A stretch of 64,000 bases of DNA from Chitinophaga varians (GTDB lineage: Bacteria > Bacteroidota > Bacteroidia > Chitinophagales > Chitinophagaceae): positions 186,001 through 250,000 of the forward strand of contig NZ_JACVFB010000002.1 in NCBI RefSeq assembly GCF_014529945.1. The letters are read 5' to 3'. Made by a program: the position numbers and the translations under genes. The notes beneath the pieces were generated by a model. It saw only the letters and a list, made by a program, of their open reading frames with translations. It made no database searches and had not been told where the DNA came from. This document shows, piece after piece, positions 1-8,971 of the stretch (its first letter is position 1; each line of letters begins with the position of its first letter).

Positions 1-2499
1 GTGTACATTTTTCAGGGCAGCCGCTTCTAATCGTTCCGGTATCTGTACACTGATTTCCATTGCCTGATAACCGGCGTTGACAGATTGCGACGCACTGCGG
101 GTTTCGCCATTCAGGTCCGTCACATCAGCAGATACCACATAGGTGAAGATCGGCTTCTGATCGGGAGATACGGTCTTATCCGGCAGAGCAGGGAAGCTCA
201 CCTTAAAATGTCCGTTTTCATCCGTGGTGGTTTCACCATGGGCTATTTCGCGGGAAGCGCCGATGGGCAGATACCCTCTAAACATCCATGGATAAGGGAA
301 ACGGGTCCTTCTTTCCACCCGGTATTTTACGGTAGCGCCGTTGATGTTATTACCGGCATAGGCTAACGCTTTACCTTCTGTGGTAACGGTTTCCCCTAAA
401 CGATAACTGGCTTTGACGGTATCAAATTCCACATAGAATTTCGGGCGTTTATATTCCTCTACCCGGAAAGTTTGTCCACCGTAGTTTTTAACGTCCCGCA
501 TGGAGTAAACGCCATTCAGGCGGCCTTCCGGCAGTACGAATTTGCCGGAGAAAGAACCGAATTCATTGGATGTTACCACAATGGAATCTACTTTCTCACT
601 GTTGGCATCATATAAAACGAAGGTGCTTCTCAGGCCTTTCACCACATTGCTGGTATTCTTACCGGCTTCCTGCTCTACAGCGATTCCTTTAAAATAGAGT
701 GTCTGACCGGGGCGGTAGATGCTTCTGTCTGTGAACAGGAAGATCTGTGGTTTGGCCTTCACACTACCTTCCTGTCCATAGTTGTACAGGTATTTGTAGT
801 CGTCCAGGAACAGTACGTCGCCCTGCCGTTCCCATTTGAGTCGTACGGAGCCGTTGTTGGTGTTTTTCAGGTTCACTTCAGCAGCGCCATTGCTACCGGT
901 TACGGTAGACATTAACTGAATCCATTTCTGTTTTCCTTCATTATACTGTTCGCCGAAGACGGTCACTTTGGTGCCAGGCAATGGTTTGCCGGTACTGCGG
1001 TCCAGGGCTATAAACTGTGTATTTTTTTCCAGGTAGCTGATATTGGACACCCAGGTAAATTGCAGGGCCATGGGGTTTTCTTTCAGATCGAATCCGGGAT
1101 TGATGCTGGCGAGAATGATGTATTGGCCCAGTGGCAGTGCATCGATCTTTATTTCTGCAGCATGGCGATTGTAATCTTTCGGGTCTGGCAGTGATTGTTC
1201 CCAGGCTTTCACCGGCTTTTTGTCGACCAGCAGTTTCCAGTACTTGTTCTGGCGGTCACTATAATCGTTCTGTGCCTGCCGGAGGGAAGCGGTAAAAGCT
1301 TCATCCACCGCTACTACACGCAGGTATATTTTATTTGTGTTTTTATACTTCACCAGTGTGCGGAAAGGCAGAGACGGTATATTTACCTTTTCCGTCACGA
1401 GTTCAAGCACCTGTGCGTTGATTTCTCTCAGCAGGTTGGAGCAATCGGCCGCACCGCGTGTGCCGGGGCCTTTTGCGATAGCCTGTTCACATATTTCTTT
1501 GGCTTTTTTCAGGTTGGCAGTGCTGTCGGCTTTGCCATACAACGCGTTACCGATGTAAGTGTTTGCCAGGAGGGCCAGTACGCCGGTCACTTCTTTTTCA
1601 CCGTTATATGCCGATGTCATCTGTTCCAGCGCTTTGCGGTATTGCTGTGCTTTGTCTTCTGACACAGCGATCTGCTCCATATATTGAACTCTTTCGAGGT
1701 CCACATCGAGCAGGGCCGGCTTATCATTTTCGTGCAGGCGTACCAGTTGTTGCAGCAGCAGGATGGCCTGATATTGCAGGGAACCTTTGTCGGTCGTTAC
1801 AAATTCATGCCGGGCGAAAGTAGCAGCCGGTGCGAAGGCGGCCGGGTCATCCAGTTCAAACTGGTTCACCGGTTTGGTGAGGGTATTTTCGCCGGATTTA
1901 AAATAATCCAGTGCACGGTGGGCCAGCAGGTCGAACAGTACAGGGCGGAGCCGGCGGGTATCTTTGCCTTTGATCAGGATGGGATCAAATTCTCCGACGG
2001 ATGTTTTTTCCAGGATGGCTTTGTCGGCCACGGAAGCCTGGTAGGCAGCAGCAATCTGGCTGTGGAGGTAGTCCTGTGTCCAGGAGGTGATGTCTGTGCC
2101 GCCTTTCTCTTCTGCAATGGCGGTGCGGTTATAGAACCGGTACCGGTTATTGCGGAGATAGTTCAGCAGCACTTCGCCTTTGATACTTTGCAGGACGGCC
2201 TGTTGAGCGCCTTTGGCGGCAGCAATTTTCTGGTTAAGTTTTTCCAGATTTTGCTGGACACTGCTGTCACTCAGCTGGTCCGTGTATTTCATCTGATAGA
2301 TGAGGGCTTTGATTTGCTGGGCGGGCAGGTTGTCTTTCACAGCCCGGGCATAGATCTGGTCTACTTCTTCCAGTGCGGATTTCGGCAGACCCTTCTCGTC
2401 GAGGGCAGTCACTTTCTTCCAGGAATTGTCATAATAGGTCTGAGCCATCACGCAGTTGGTTAAGAATAAAACAATGAATAATGAGAGGCATAAACGCAT
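1..2499 (-). CDS. Alpha-2-macroglobulin family protein, 3' end outside window
   Basis: The reading frame is open on the minus strand from ATG at 2497-2499 to base 1 (833 codons), and the C-terminal part lies beyond the window. The N-terminus has a hydrophobic secretion signal (MRLCLSLFIVLFL, then a cut after Ala-Gln). About 560 residues of mostly helical sequence follow. Near residues 585-600 is the family signature TDRSIYRPGQTLYFKG, as in the MG2 domain of bacterial alpha-2-macroglobulins, and further beta-sandwich (MG-type) sequence follows to the edge. Large Bacteroidota members of this family are cell-surface or periplasmic proteins thought to trap foreign proteases or remodel envelope proteins. 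Whether a thioester motif exists cannot be seen here. Family call is firm; role is inferred. Confidence 0.85.
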   Translation of the reverse strand, partial: MRLCLSLFIVLFLTNCVMAQTYYDNSWKKVTALDEKGLPKSALEEVDQIYARAVKDNLPAQQIKALIYQMKYTDQLSDSSVQQNLEKLNQKIAAAKGAQQAVLQSIKGEVLLNYLRNNRYRFYNRTAIAEEKGGTDITSWTQDYLHSQIAAAYQASVADKAILEKTSVGEFDPILIKGKDTRRLRPVLFDLLAHRALDYFKSGENTLTKPVNQFELDDPAAFAPAATFARHEFVTTDKGSLQYQAILLLQQLVRLHENDKPALLDVDLERVQYMEQIAVSEDKAQQYRKALEQMTSAYNGEKEVTGVLALLANTYIGNALYGKADSTANLKKAKEICEQAIAKGPGTRGAADCSNLLREINAQVLELVTEKVNIPSLPFRTLVKYKNTNKIYLRVVAVDEAFTASLRQAQNDYSDRQNKYWKLLVDKKPVKAWEQSLPDPKDYNRHAAEIKIDALPLGQYIILASINPGFDLKENPMALQFTWVSNISYLEKNTQFIALDRSTGKPLPGTKVTVFGEQYNEGKQKWIQLMSTVTGSNGAAEVNLKNTNNGSVRLKWERQGDVLFLDDYKYLYNYGQEGSVKAKPQIFLFTDRSIYRPGQTLYFKGIAVEQEAGKNTSNVVKGLRSTFVLYDANSEKVDSIVVTSNEFGSFSGKFVLPEGRLNGVYSMRDVKNYGGQTFRVEEYKRPKFYVEFDTVKASYRLGETVTTEGKALAYAGNNINGATVKYRVERRTRFPYPWMFRGYLPIGASREIAHGETTTDENGHFKVSFPALPDKTVSPDQKPIFTYVVSADVTDLNGETRSASQSVNAGYQAMEISVQIPERLEAAALKNVH

Positions 2500-2572
2500 A
2501 TATATCGCTATTTACGGGTAAGTTAGACTTTTTGTACAGGATGCAGGTATTGCACGGGTTTCCATAACGGGG

Positions 2573-2625
2573 GGTCAAAAAAAAGGTGAAAAGTGATGGG
2601 AGACCCGCTTCACTTTTCACCTTTT
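2573..2625 (-). terminator. Intrinsic terminator of sucD
   Basis: Perfect 16-bp inverted arms lie at 2581-2596 and 2610-2625. The 13-nt loop itself contains GGG-AGA-CCC. Read on the minus strand, the hairpin lies 22 bases past the sucD stop and is followed by a run of eight T (A-run 2573-2580 on plus). This is a classical Rho-independent terminator. Confidence 0.85.
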
Positions 2626-2647
2626 CAAATATATCAGGGTAAGCTGA

Positions 2648-3535
2648 TTAGGCCATTACTGGTTTTTTGCTCAGTACTTCAGCCATCGTTTTACCGATGT
2701 TAGCAGGGCTTTCCACTACGGTAACACCGCATTCAGCCATGATTTTCATTTTAGCGGCAGCAGTGTCTTCCGCACCACCGATGATAGCACCGGCGTGGCC
2801 CATACGGCGGCCCGGAGGCGCTGTCTGGCCGGCGATAAAGCCTACAACAGGTTTAGTGCCGTATTCTTTGATCCAGCGGGCAGCTTCAGCTTCCATGCTA
2901 CCACCGATTTCACCGATCATGATGATACCGTCGGTTTCAGGATCGTTCATCAGCAGTTCCACCGCATCTTTAGTGGGGGTACCGATGATGGGGTCGCCAC
3001 CAATACCAATAGCGGTAGAAACACCCAGACCGGCTTTAACTACCTGATCAGCAGCTTCGTAAGTCAGGGTACCGGATTTGGATACGATACCGATTCTGCC
3101 TTTTTTGAAGATGAAGCCGGGCATGATACCCACTTTAGCTTCTTCAGCGGTGATAACACCGGGGCAGTTAGGCCCGATGAGGCGGGTATTGGAACCTTGC
3201 AGGAAGTTTTTAGCCTTGATCATGTCCTGAACAGGGATACCTTCCGTAATACATACTACCAGGGCAATACCAGCTTCGGTAGCTTCCATGATTGCGTCTG
3301 CAGCAAATGCCGGAGGTACAAAAATGATGGACACATTGGCACCGGTAGCTTTTACCGCGTCAGCCACGGTATTGAACACCGGGCGCTCCAGGTGGGTTGT
3401 ACCGCCTTTACCGGGCGTAACACCGCCTACAACCTGGGTACCGTATTCGATCATCTGTGTAGCATGGAAAGTACCTTCAGTACCGGTAAATCCCTGCACA
3501 ATCACTTTGCTATCCTTATTAACTAAAACACTCAT
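2648..3535 (-). CDS. sucD: Succinate-CoA ligase, alpha subunit (ADP-forming)
   Basis: SucD makes succinate and ATP (or GTP) from succinyl-CoA in the TCA cycle, as a complex with SucC in the cytoplasm. The protein is 295 residues, close to the usual 290. It has the CoA-binding Rossmann domain at the N-terminus ([13 protein letters not shown], about 13-25), the NCPGV motif near 123-127, and the catalytic phosphohistidine His247 in [10 protein letters not shown]. Ligase-type C-terminal sequence follows. No sucC lies next to it, so the beta subunit must be encoded elsewhere, as is common in Bacteroidota. A promoter lies just upstream at 3587-3618 and a strong terminator follows, so it is probably a single-gene unit. 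Confidence 0.97.
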   Translation of the reverse strand: MSVLVNKDSKVIVQGFTGTEGTFHATQMIEYGTQVVGGVTPGKGGTTHLERPVFNTVADAVKATGANVSIIFVPPAFAADAIMEATEAGIALVVCITEGIPVQDMIKAKNFLQGSNTRLIGPNCPGVITAEEAKVGIMPGFIFKKGRIGIVSKSGTLTYEAADQVVKAGLGVSTAIGIGGDPIIGTPTKDAVELLMNDPETDGIIMIGEIGGSMEAEAARWIKEYGTKPVVGFIAGQTAPPGRRMGHAGAIIGGAEDTAAAKMKIMAECGVTVVESPANIGKTMAEVLSKKPVMA

Positions 3536-3586
3536 CGCGCTTGTTTTATTGGTTTATTATTTTATATGTTTCTTCTATCGGTGCGG

Positions 3587-3618
3587 CAAAAATAAGCCGA
3601 TTTCCATAATTCTGCAAT
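3587..3618 (-). promoter_or_regulatory. Promoter of sucD (Bacteroidota type)
   Basis: On the minus strand the -7 box TATTTTTG (3587-3594) matches TAnnTTTG. It is preceded by ATTG (3615-3618) with a 20-nt spacer, which fits the -33 element. The expected transcript would have a leader of about 45 nt before the sucD ATG. Confidence 0.6.
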
Positions 3619-3657
3619 TTAGTGCCTTTAAGATAAAGCTACCAAATAGCAGGGAAA

Positions 3658-4482
3658 TTACTTTTGGCTGTCGCGTTTCAGCTGTTCTACCAGCTGGTCC
3701 TTCCACTTATTGTCCTTGAACATGTCCAACTGGCGCATTTCTTTGGCTTCCCGGAGGAATTCGGAGGCAAAAATGAAGTCGTTGAGCTTCTGGTCCTTAC
3801 TGAATACGATCTCTTTGTTACTGCCTTCCCACTGCTTTTGCCCCTGATACATATATACAATGTGGTCACCGCTTTCCATTACGGTGTTCATATCATGGGT
3901 ATTGATCACGGTGGTAATATTATATTCAGTGGTCAGTTCCTTGATCAGCTGGTCTATCAGCAGGGAGGTTTGTGGATCAAGGCCGGAGTTAGGTTCGTCG
4001 CAGAACAGGTATTTGGGATTCAGTACGATGGCACGGGCAATCCCTACCCTTTTTTTCATGCCACCGCTGATTTCGGCGGGGAATTTTTTGGCGGCATCTT
4101 TCAGTTGCACTCTTTCCAGGCACTCTTCCACCCGCTTTTTCTTCTCTTTTAAAGTGTCTTTACTGAACATTTCCAGCGGGAACATCACATTTTGTTCTAC
4201 TGTCATACTGTCAAACAGGGCTGATCCCTGGAACAGCATCCCGATTTGCTGGCGGACTTCCTTCTTGGCATGGTGGTCCATGGCGGTGAAGTCCTGATTA
4301 TCATACAGGATAGTGCCGGTGTCTACTTCCATCAGGCCAACGATACACTTCATCATGACGGTTTTACCGCTACCGCTGGCGCCAATGATCAGGTTTACCT
4401 TACCAGACTCCATAACGGCCGAAACGCCTTTCAGTATCTCCTTATCTCCAAAGCCCTTGGTTATATCTTTCAGTTCAATCAT
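3658..4482 (-). CDS. ABC transporter ATPase, MlaF/Ttg2A type
   Basis: ATPase of a lipid-transport ABC system of the Mla (maintenance of outer membrane asymmetry) class; it would act on the cytoplasmic face of the inner membrane with the permease encoded just upstream. In 274 residues it shows Walker A GASGSGKT (34-41), the signature SGGMKKR (139-145, the Met-Lys variant typical of MlaF), Walker B LFCDEP (159-164) and the H-loop TH near 195. The permease stop and this ATG are two bases apart, so translation is probably coupled. No MCE-domain gene (MlaD) lies in the unit. Family is firm; phospholipid as substrate is inferred. Confidence 0.9.
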   Translation of the reverse strand: MIELKDITKGFGDKEILKGVSAVMESGKVNLIIGASGSGKTVMMKCIVGLMEVDTGTILYDNQDFTAMDHHAKKEVRQQIGMLFQGSALFDSMTVEQNVMFPLEMFSKDTLKEKKKRVEECLERVQLKDAAKKFPAEISGGMKKRVGIARAIVLNPKYLFCDEPNSGLDPQTSLLIDQLIKELTTEYNITTVINTHDMNTVMESGDHIVYMYQGQKQWEGSNKEIVFSKDQKLNDFIFASEFLREAKEMRQLDMFKDNKWKDQLVEQLKRDSQK

Positions 4483-4484
4483 GA

Positions 4485-5228
4485 TTACAGTAATATAGCC
4501 GTTAACGCGTAGTCCATAAATAGTATCAGTACGCAGCTCACTACCACTGCGGTGGTACTGGCTTTACCGATCTCCAGGGCGCCGCCCTGTACGTTGTAGC
4601 CATAGTAAGCCGACACGCTGGCAATGATAAATCCGAACGTATAGGACTTGGCCATAGCGAAAAATACGTTGTAAGCCTTAAACTCCTGCCGCAGTCCCAT
4701 CATGAACTGCTCACCGGAGAGCACGCCGGACAATACGCCGGCTTCTTTACCGCCCCAGATACCCAGGAAACCGGCAATGGCCACCAGGACCGGAATCATC
4801 AGCGTGGCCGCCAGGATCTTCGGCATGATCAGATAACCTTTGGTATTGATACCCATGATCTCCAGTGCGTCTATCTGTTCAGAAATACGCATATTGCCCA
4901 GTTCAGAGGCTATCTTGGAGCCAATCACCCCGGCCAGTACAATACTGGTAAGGGTTGGCGCAAATTCCAGAATGATGGTGTCCCGCACTACCTGTGCGAT
5001 CGTGCTTCTTGGAATGATAGGGCTCACCAGCTGGTAAGCGGTTTGCAGGGTGGTAACCCCTCCCATGAACAGGGAGATAATAAATACTATCCCGAACGAC
5101 CCTACGCCAATATCTACGCACTGCTGCATAAACTGCTTCCAGTATAACTTCATGTTTTCCGGACGGGAAAACATGCCTTTCAGCATCAGCAGAAAATTTC
5201 CAAAATGATAAAAGAATCTGAATTCCAT
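4485..5228 (-). CDS. ABC transporter permease, MlaE family
   Basis: Inner-membrane permease of an Mla-type lipid transporter, 247 residues (family usually 245-265). Several membrane segments are visible (about 38-63, 75-100, 138-160, 190-215 and the C-terminal 220-247). The MlaE hallmark, a conserved stretch rich in glycine and charged residues ending GNMRISEQIDALEIMGI, lies near residues 111-128. It is the first gene of a two-gene unit with the ATPase. The start at 5228 matches the family N-terminus (LLMLKGMFSRPE near 13-24). A promoter-like box lies only eight bases upstream. Confidence 0.92.
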   Translation of the reverse strand: MEFRFFYHFGNFLLMLKGMFSRPENMKLYWKQFMQQCVDIGVGSFGIVFIISLFMGGVTTLQTAYQLVSPIIPRSTIAQVVRDTIILEFAPTLTSIVLAGVIGSKIASELGNMRISEQIDALEIMGINTKGYLIMPKILAATLMIPVLVAIAGFLGIWGGKEAGVLSGVLSGEQFMMGLRQEFKAYNVFFAMAKSYTFGFIIASVSAYYGYNVQGGALEIGKASTTAVVVSCVLILFMDYALTAILL

Positions 5229-5236
5229 AGCTGGTC

Positions 5237-5244
5237 AAAGATAT
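5237..5244 (-). promoter_or_regulatory. -7 promoter box of the mlaE-mlaF unit
   Basis: TATCTTTG on the minus strand fits TAnnTTTG. Only eight bases separate it from the ATG, so the mRNA would have almost no leader. Confidence 0.5.
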
Positions 5245-5290
5245 GAAGGATTTTGCCAATCCGACCCGAATTTAAGATTTTATGGTACGG

Positions 5291-6322
5291 TTAACGCAAA
5301 CTGCTTACCAGCAAGCGTTTCAAACTGCGCTCGATAATTTCACCCATGGTTTTACAGCGCGAAAAAACAGCATCGTGATAATACTCTGCCAGCTCATCTC
5401 CCAGCTGCTGCACCTTCTCCGGAAAAGACACCTTATCCGTCATGATCACATCACGCAGGTCTTTGATCCGGTGACGCTGCACTTTCAGACGACGCGCAAT
5501 CAATGCCCGCTCTTCCTGCTGGTACTGCTTTACCACTTCCGCATTCAGGTGCTTCATGGCCAGTTCCACAAACACCCGGTTCTCTTTAAAAAACTGCGGC
5601 ATATACAGGGTACGGCGCCCTTCGTAAAACTGCTGGTCGAAGTCGATGGCACGGATACGGAACTGCACATCATCAAAATCAGGGGTAATATCAATGATAA
5701 AATTATAAGACCGCATATCTCCCAGCAACCTCACAAAACAACGCTCGTTAAACTTCACAAACTCTTTGGCGATACGCTTGGGATTAAAATCCATCCTGTC
5801 GAGGTAATGCAGGATAAACTGATCTCCCGGCACACCGGCAATATGTTCTTCTACCAACGTATTACCATCTATCAGAAAGTTCATCCAGTAGGGCGACAGG
5901 ATATGTTCCAGCTCCAGTCCATAGATACGGGAAGCATCAGCCACCTTGATGTAGAAATAATCATACACCTCGTTGTAGTTGTTGACGATTTTAATGCGGA
6001 ATGGATGGGAATTACCAAAGGTGCAGTAATCAATGCGCTCTATATGCAGGTGTTCTTCCGCCGTCTGGTCGCCGCCCGCTTTCAGGATGGAATAAATCCG
6101 TTTCAACCCGGCATGAATAGCCCCCATGGTGCTCTGTGGATAAAACACCGTTTCCCACAGGGTGTCTTTGCCGTCCTTATCATAGACGGAGATGGAGTGC
6201 TCATAATAACGCAGTTCCTGATAAGTCAGTGGCAGCTTCACCTCCCGCTCATACAGTTTAAGGTAGTTACGGAAAGCCTCGTTGATCGGAAAAAATATCT
6301 TCTTTTTAGAGATTGTCTGCAT
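5291..6322 (-). CDS. Conserved hypothetical protein with kinase-like motifs
   Basis: I do not recognise a named family. The product is 343 residues, with no signal peptide or membrane segment, so it is probably cytoplasmic. The pattern resembles the aminoglycoside phosphotransferase or protein-kinase-like fold: YFYIKVADASR near 122-132 (possible ATP-site Lys126), GDMRSYNF at 201-208 (compare the HGDxxxxN catalytic loop: Asp202, Asn207) and AIDFDQQ at 225-231 (compare the metal-binding IDFD). The C-terminal third is helical and rich in charged residues. It lies between maeB and mlaE on the same strand, separated from maeB by a long palindrome, and has its own promoter box four bases before ATG. 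The kinase reading is inference only. Confidence 0.7.
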   Translation of the reverse strand: MQTISKKKIFFPINEAFRNYLKLYEREVKLPLTYQELRYYEHSISVYDKDGKDTLWETVFYPQSTMGAIHAGLKRIYSILKAGGDQTAEEHLHIERIDYCTFGNSHPFRIKIVNNYNEVYDYFYIKVADASRIYGLELEHILSPYWMNFLIDGNTLVEEHIAGVPGDQFILHYLDRMDFNPKRIAKEFVKFNERCFVRLLGDMRSYNFIIDITPDFDDVQFRIRAIDFDQQFYEGRRTLYMPQFFKENRVFVELAMKHLNAEVVKQYQQEERALIARRLKVQRHRIKDLRDVIMTDKVSFPEKVQQLGDELAEYYHDAVFSRCKTMGEIIERSLKRLLVSSLR

Positions 6323-6326
6323 AAGA

Positions 6327-6334
6327 CAAATTTA
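6327..6334 (-). promoter_or_regulatory. -7 box four bases upstream of ATG (leaderless type)
   Basis: TAAATTTG on the minus strand, then four bases (TCTT), then the ATG of the 343-residue protein. The same TAnnTTTG/A-N4-ATG spacing is seen before dut, ade and nth. Confidence 0.5.
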
Positions 6335-6345
6335 ATCAAACGGCG

Positions 6346-6495
6346 CACGCAAAGGCGCAAAGCAGCCAAGAGCGCAAAGATTTTTTTAAGATTAATAAGA
6401 AAGCAAAGGAGCGCAGATCAAATTTGATCCCGCTCCTTTGCTTTCCTTATTTTTCCTATTTCTTTGCGCTCTTGGCTGCTTTGCGCCTTTGCGTG
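6346..6495. repeat. Long nested intergenic palindrome, CGCAAAG family, copy 1
   Basis: A 150-bp inverted repeat fills the gap after the maeB stop. Its outer arms are built from an 8-bp periodic word (left GCAAAGGC, GCAAAGCA, GCCAAGAG, CGCAAAGA; the right arm is the reverse complement). The core is a second hairpin of about 40 bp that starts AGCAAAGGAGCG and ends CGCTCCTTTGCT, around GATCAAATTTGATC. A related element lies at 47293-47446. It could act as the maeB terminator, but no classic T-run is visible. Confidence 0.9.
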
Positions 6496-6496
6496 A

Positions 6497-8824
6497 CTAT
6501 TTTTTCTTTTTCTTCTCTGCTTTCTCTTTCTCTTCTCTGCACTCCGCTACTTTGCGGCATTTTTCCTGAGCGTCCACCACAGCGATGTTCACCATGTTCA
6601 CGATCTGCCTTACAGTGCTGCCCAATTGCAGGATATGTACTGGCTTTTTCATACCCAGCAGTACCGGACCGATAGCATCGAAGCCGGCCACTTCCTGCAG
6701 CAGGTTATATGCTACGTTACCGGCAGTGAGGTTCGGGAAGATCAGGGTGTTCACTTCCTCGTTCATCAATTCGGTAAATGGATAGTTGTCTTTCAGGATT
6801 TCTTTGTTGAAAGCCATGGCAGCCTGGATCTCACCGTCTACTACCAGCTGGGGATCACGCTGTTTTACGATTTCACGTGCTTTAGCTACCAGCTGGGCTT
6901 CCGGCGTTTGGCTGGAACCGAAGTTGGAGTAAGACAGCATCGCAATACGTGGTGTGATGTTGAAGTGTTTCACTTCTTTGGCCACCATCAGGGTGATGTC
7001 AGCCAGTTCTTCCGCAGTAGGGTTGAAGTTGACAGTGGTATCTGCCAGGAACAACGGGCCGCGCTTGGTATTGATGATGTACATACCAGCCACACGTTTT
7101 ACGCCGTCTTCCATGCCGATTACCTGCAGTGCCGGACGAATGGTGTCCGGGTATTTACGGGTAAGACCGGAAATCAGCGCATCTGCTTCGCCGGTTTCCA
7201 CCATCATGCAACCGAAGTAGTTACGTTCGCGCATGATTTTGCGGGCTTCGTAATGGTTAAAGCCTTTACGTTTGCGCTTTTCGAAGAACAGGTCTCCAAA
7301 CTGGTGACGTTTTTCCTGCATCTCATCGCTTTTCGGATCGATGATCACCACATCATCTATTTCGATGGAGTTTTCATGCATCAGTTGACGGATGCGCGCT
7401 TCGTTACCCAGCAGGATCGGGAAGGCAATGCCTTCGTCATTCACTACCTGGGCCGCTTTCAGGATTTTCACGTTATCAGCTTCCGCAAATACGACTTTGC
7501 GTGGGTCGCGGCGTGCTTTGGTACCAATCACCCTGAACAGTTGGTTGTCCAGGCCCAGACGGTTGTTGAGTTCCTGTTTATAAGCTTCCCAGTCGGTGAT
7601 AGGGCTGTGAGCCACACCACTTTCCATGGCAGCTTTCGCAACAGCCGGCGCCACGGTGCTTAACAGGCGTGGGTCCAGCGGTTTTGGGATGATGTATTTA
7701 GGTCCGAAAACGATGTTTCTTTCGTTGTAGGCCAGGTTTACGATATCCGGTACCGGAGACTTGGCCAGTTCGGCGAGTGCCCGTACAGCGGCCAGTTTCA
7801 TGGCTTCGTTGATCTGTGTGGCCCTTACGTCCAGCGCACCACGGAAAATGTAAGGGAATCCGAGTACGTTGTTTACCTGATTGGGATAATCAGAGCGGCC
7901 GGTAGCCATAATGATATCCGGTCTGGAAGCGATAGCTGTGTCATAGGCGATTTCCGGATCAGGATTGGCCATGGCGAACACGATCGGGTTCTTTGCCATG
8001 CTTTTCACCATTTCCGGCGTTACCACGTTACCCACAGACAAACCGAGGAAAACGTCGGCACCTTTCATGGCTTCTGCCAGCGCAGTCACTTTGGAGGTAG
8101 TGGCAAACTGCATGTGTCTTTCAGTAAGGTCTGTACGGGATTTATTCAGTACGCCGTCCTTATCGAACAGGATGAAGTTTTCCGGTTTGGCGCCCAATGC
8201 CACATACAGCTTTACACAAGCCATGGCGGCGGCTCCTGCGCCATTCACCACGATCTTTACTTTGTCTACTTTTTTCTTCACCAGGTCCAGCGCATTGAGC
8301 AATGCCGCTGCGGAGATGATAGCCGTACCGTGCTGGTCGTCATGCATCACCGGTATTTTCAGCTCTTTACGGAGCCTGTCTTCGATTTCAAAGCACTCAG
8401 GGCTTTTGATATCTTCGAGGTTGATACCACCGAAAGTAGGTTCGAGGGCTTTTACTGCGGCCACGAAGCTATCGGGGTCTTTTGTATTCAGCTCAATATC
8501 AAATACATCGATATCGGCAAATATCTTGAACAGCACTGCCTTTCCTTCCATTACGGGTTTACCGGCTTCAGGTCCGATATCACCCAGGCCCAGTACGGCG
8601 GTACCATTACTGATAACCCCTACCAGATTGCCTTTGGCAGTATATTTATAAACATTTTCTACATCTTTGTGAATCTCCTTGCAAGGTTCAGCAACGCCTG
8701 GAGAGTAGGCCAGGGAGAGGTCCCATTGTGTTTTTGTATCTTTCGTAGGTATTACTTCGATCTTGCCCGGCCTTCCCTTTGCATGATAGTCCAACGCATC
8801 CTGCTTATTCAGTTTTCTTGCCAT
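6497..8824 (-). CDS. maeB: NADP-dependent malic enzyme with phosphotransacetylase-like domain
   Basis: Catalyses oxidative decarboxylation of malate to pyruvate and CO2 with NADP in the cytoplasm, feeding NADPH and pyruvate supply. The 775-residue length and domain order match the MaeB class. The malic N-domain spans about 1-160, with SPGVAEPC near 41-48 and the metal-site region HDDQHGTA at 161-168. The NAD(P)-binding domain has NGAGAA at 194-199. From about 430 there is a C-terminal phosphotransacetylase-like domain, which in this class usually binds acetyl-CoA as a regulator and is not catalytic. The last dozen residues are a lysine-rich tail (KEKAEKKKKK), unusual but probably just a basic extension. 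Confidence 0.96.
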   Translation of the reverse strand: MARKLNKQDALDYHAKGRPGKIEVIPTKDTKTQWDLSLAYSPGVAEPCKEIHKDVENVYKYTAKGNLVGVISNGTAVLGLGDIGPEAGKPVMEGKAVLFKIFADIDVFDIELNTKDPDSFVAAVKALEPTFGGINLEDIKSPECFEIEDRLRKELKIPVMHDDQHGTAIISAAALLNALDLVKKKVDKVKIVVNGAGAAAMACVKLYVALGAKPENFILFDKDGVLNKSRTDLTERHMQFATTSKVTALAEAMKGADVFLGLSVGNVVTPEMVKSMAKNPIVFAMANPDPEIAYDTAIASRPDIIMATGRSDYPNQVNNVLGFPYIFRGALDVRATQINEAMKLAAVRALAELAKSPVPDIVNLAYNERNIVFGPKYIIPKPLDPRLLSTVAPAVAKAAMESGVAHSPITDWEAYKQELNNRLGLDNQLFRVIGTKARRDPRKVVFAEADNVKILKAAQVVNDEGIAFPILLGNEARIRQLMHENSIEIDDVVIIDPKSDEMQEKRHQFGDLFFEKRKRKGFNHYEARKIMRERNYFGCMMVETGEADALISGLTRKYPDTIRPALQVIGMEDGVKRVAGMYIINTKRGPLFLADTTVNFNPTAEELADITLMVAKEVKHFNITPRIAMLSYSNFGSSQTPEAQLVAKAREIVKQRDPQLVVDGEIQAAMAFNKEILKDNYPFTELMNEEVNTLIFPNLTAGNVAYNLLQEVAGFDAIGPVLLGMKKPVHILQLGSTVRQIVNMVNIAVVDAQEKCRKVAECREEKEKAEKKKKK

Positions 8825-8971
8825 ATAAGTATAAAAAGATTGTTATTGGGCGTGCAATATACGAAGTATTACACTATACGGACTATCAAAATCCGCAGTC
8901 CGCTATCAGATAATGCGCTTTTCAACCACTAAATTTGCTTACTTTTACGCCGTTAAACATTCACAAATATC

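Noticed and set aside
2429..2620. 63-codon minus-strand frame upstream of the alpha-2-macroglobulin gene
   Set aside because: It overlaps the start and signal peptide of the real gene in another frame and has no recognisable features.
5282..6427. 381-codon plus-strand frame opposite the 343-residue unknown
   Set aside because: The minus-strand frame has a promoter box at the right place and a plausible soluble protein; the plus frame is His/Gln-rich and crosses the palindrome.
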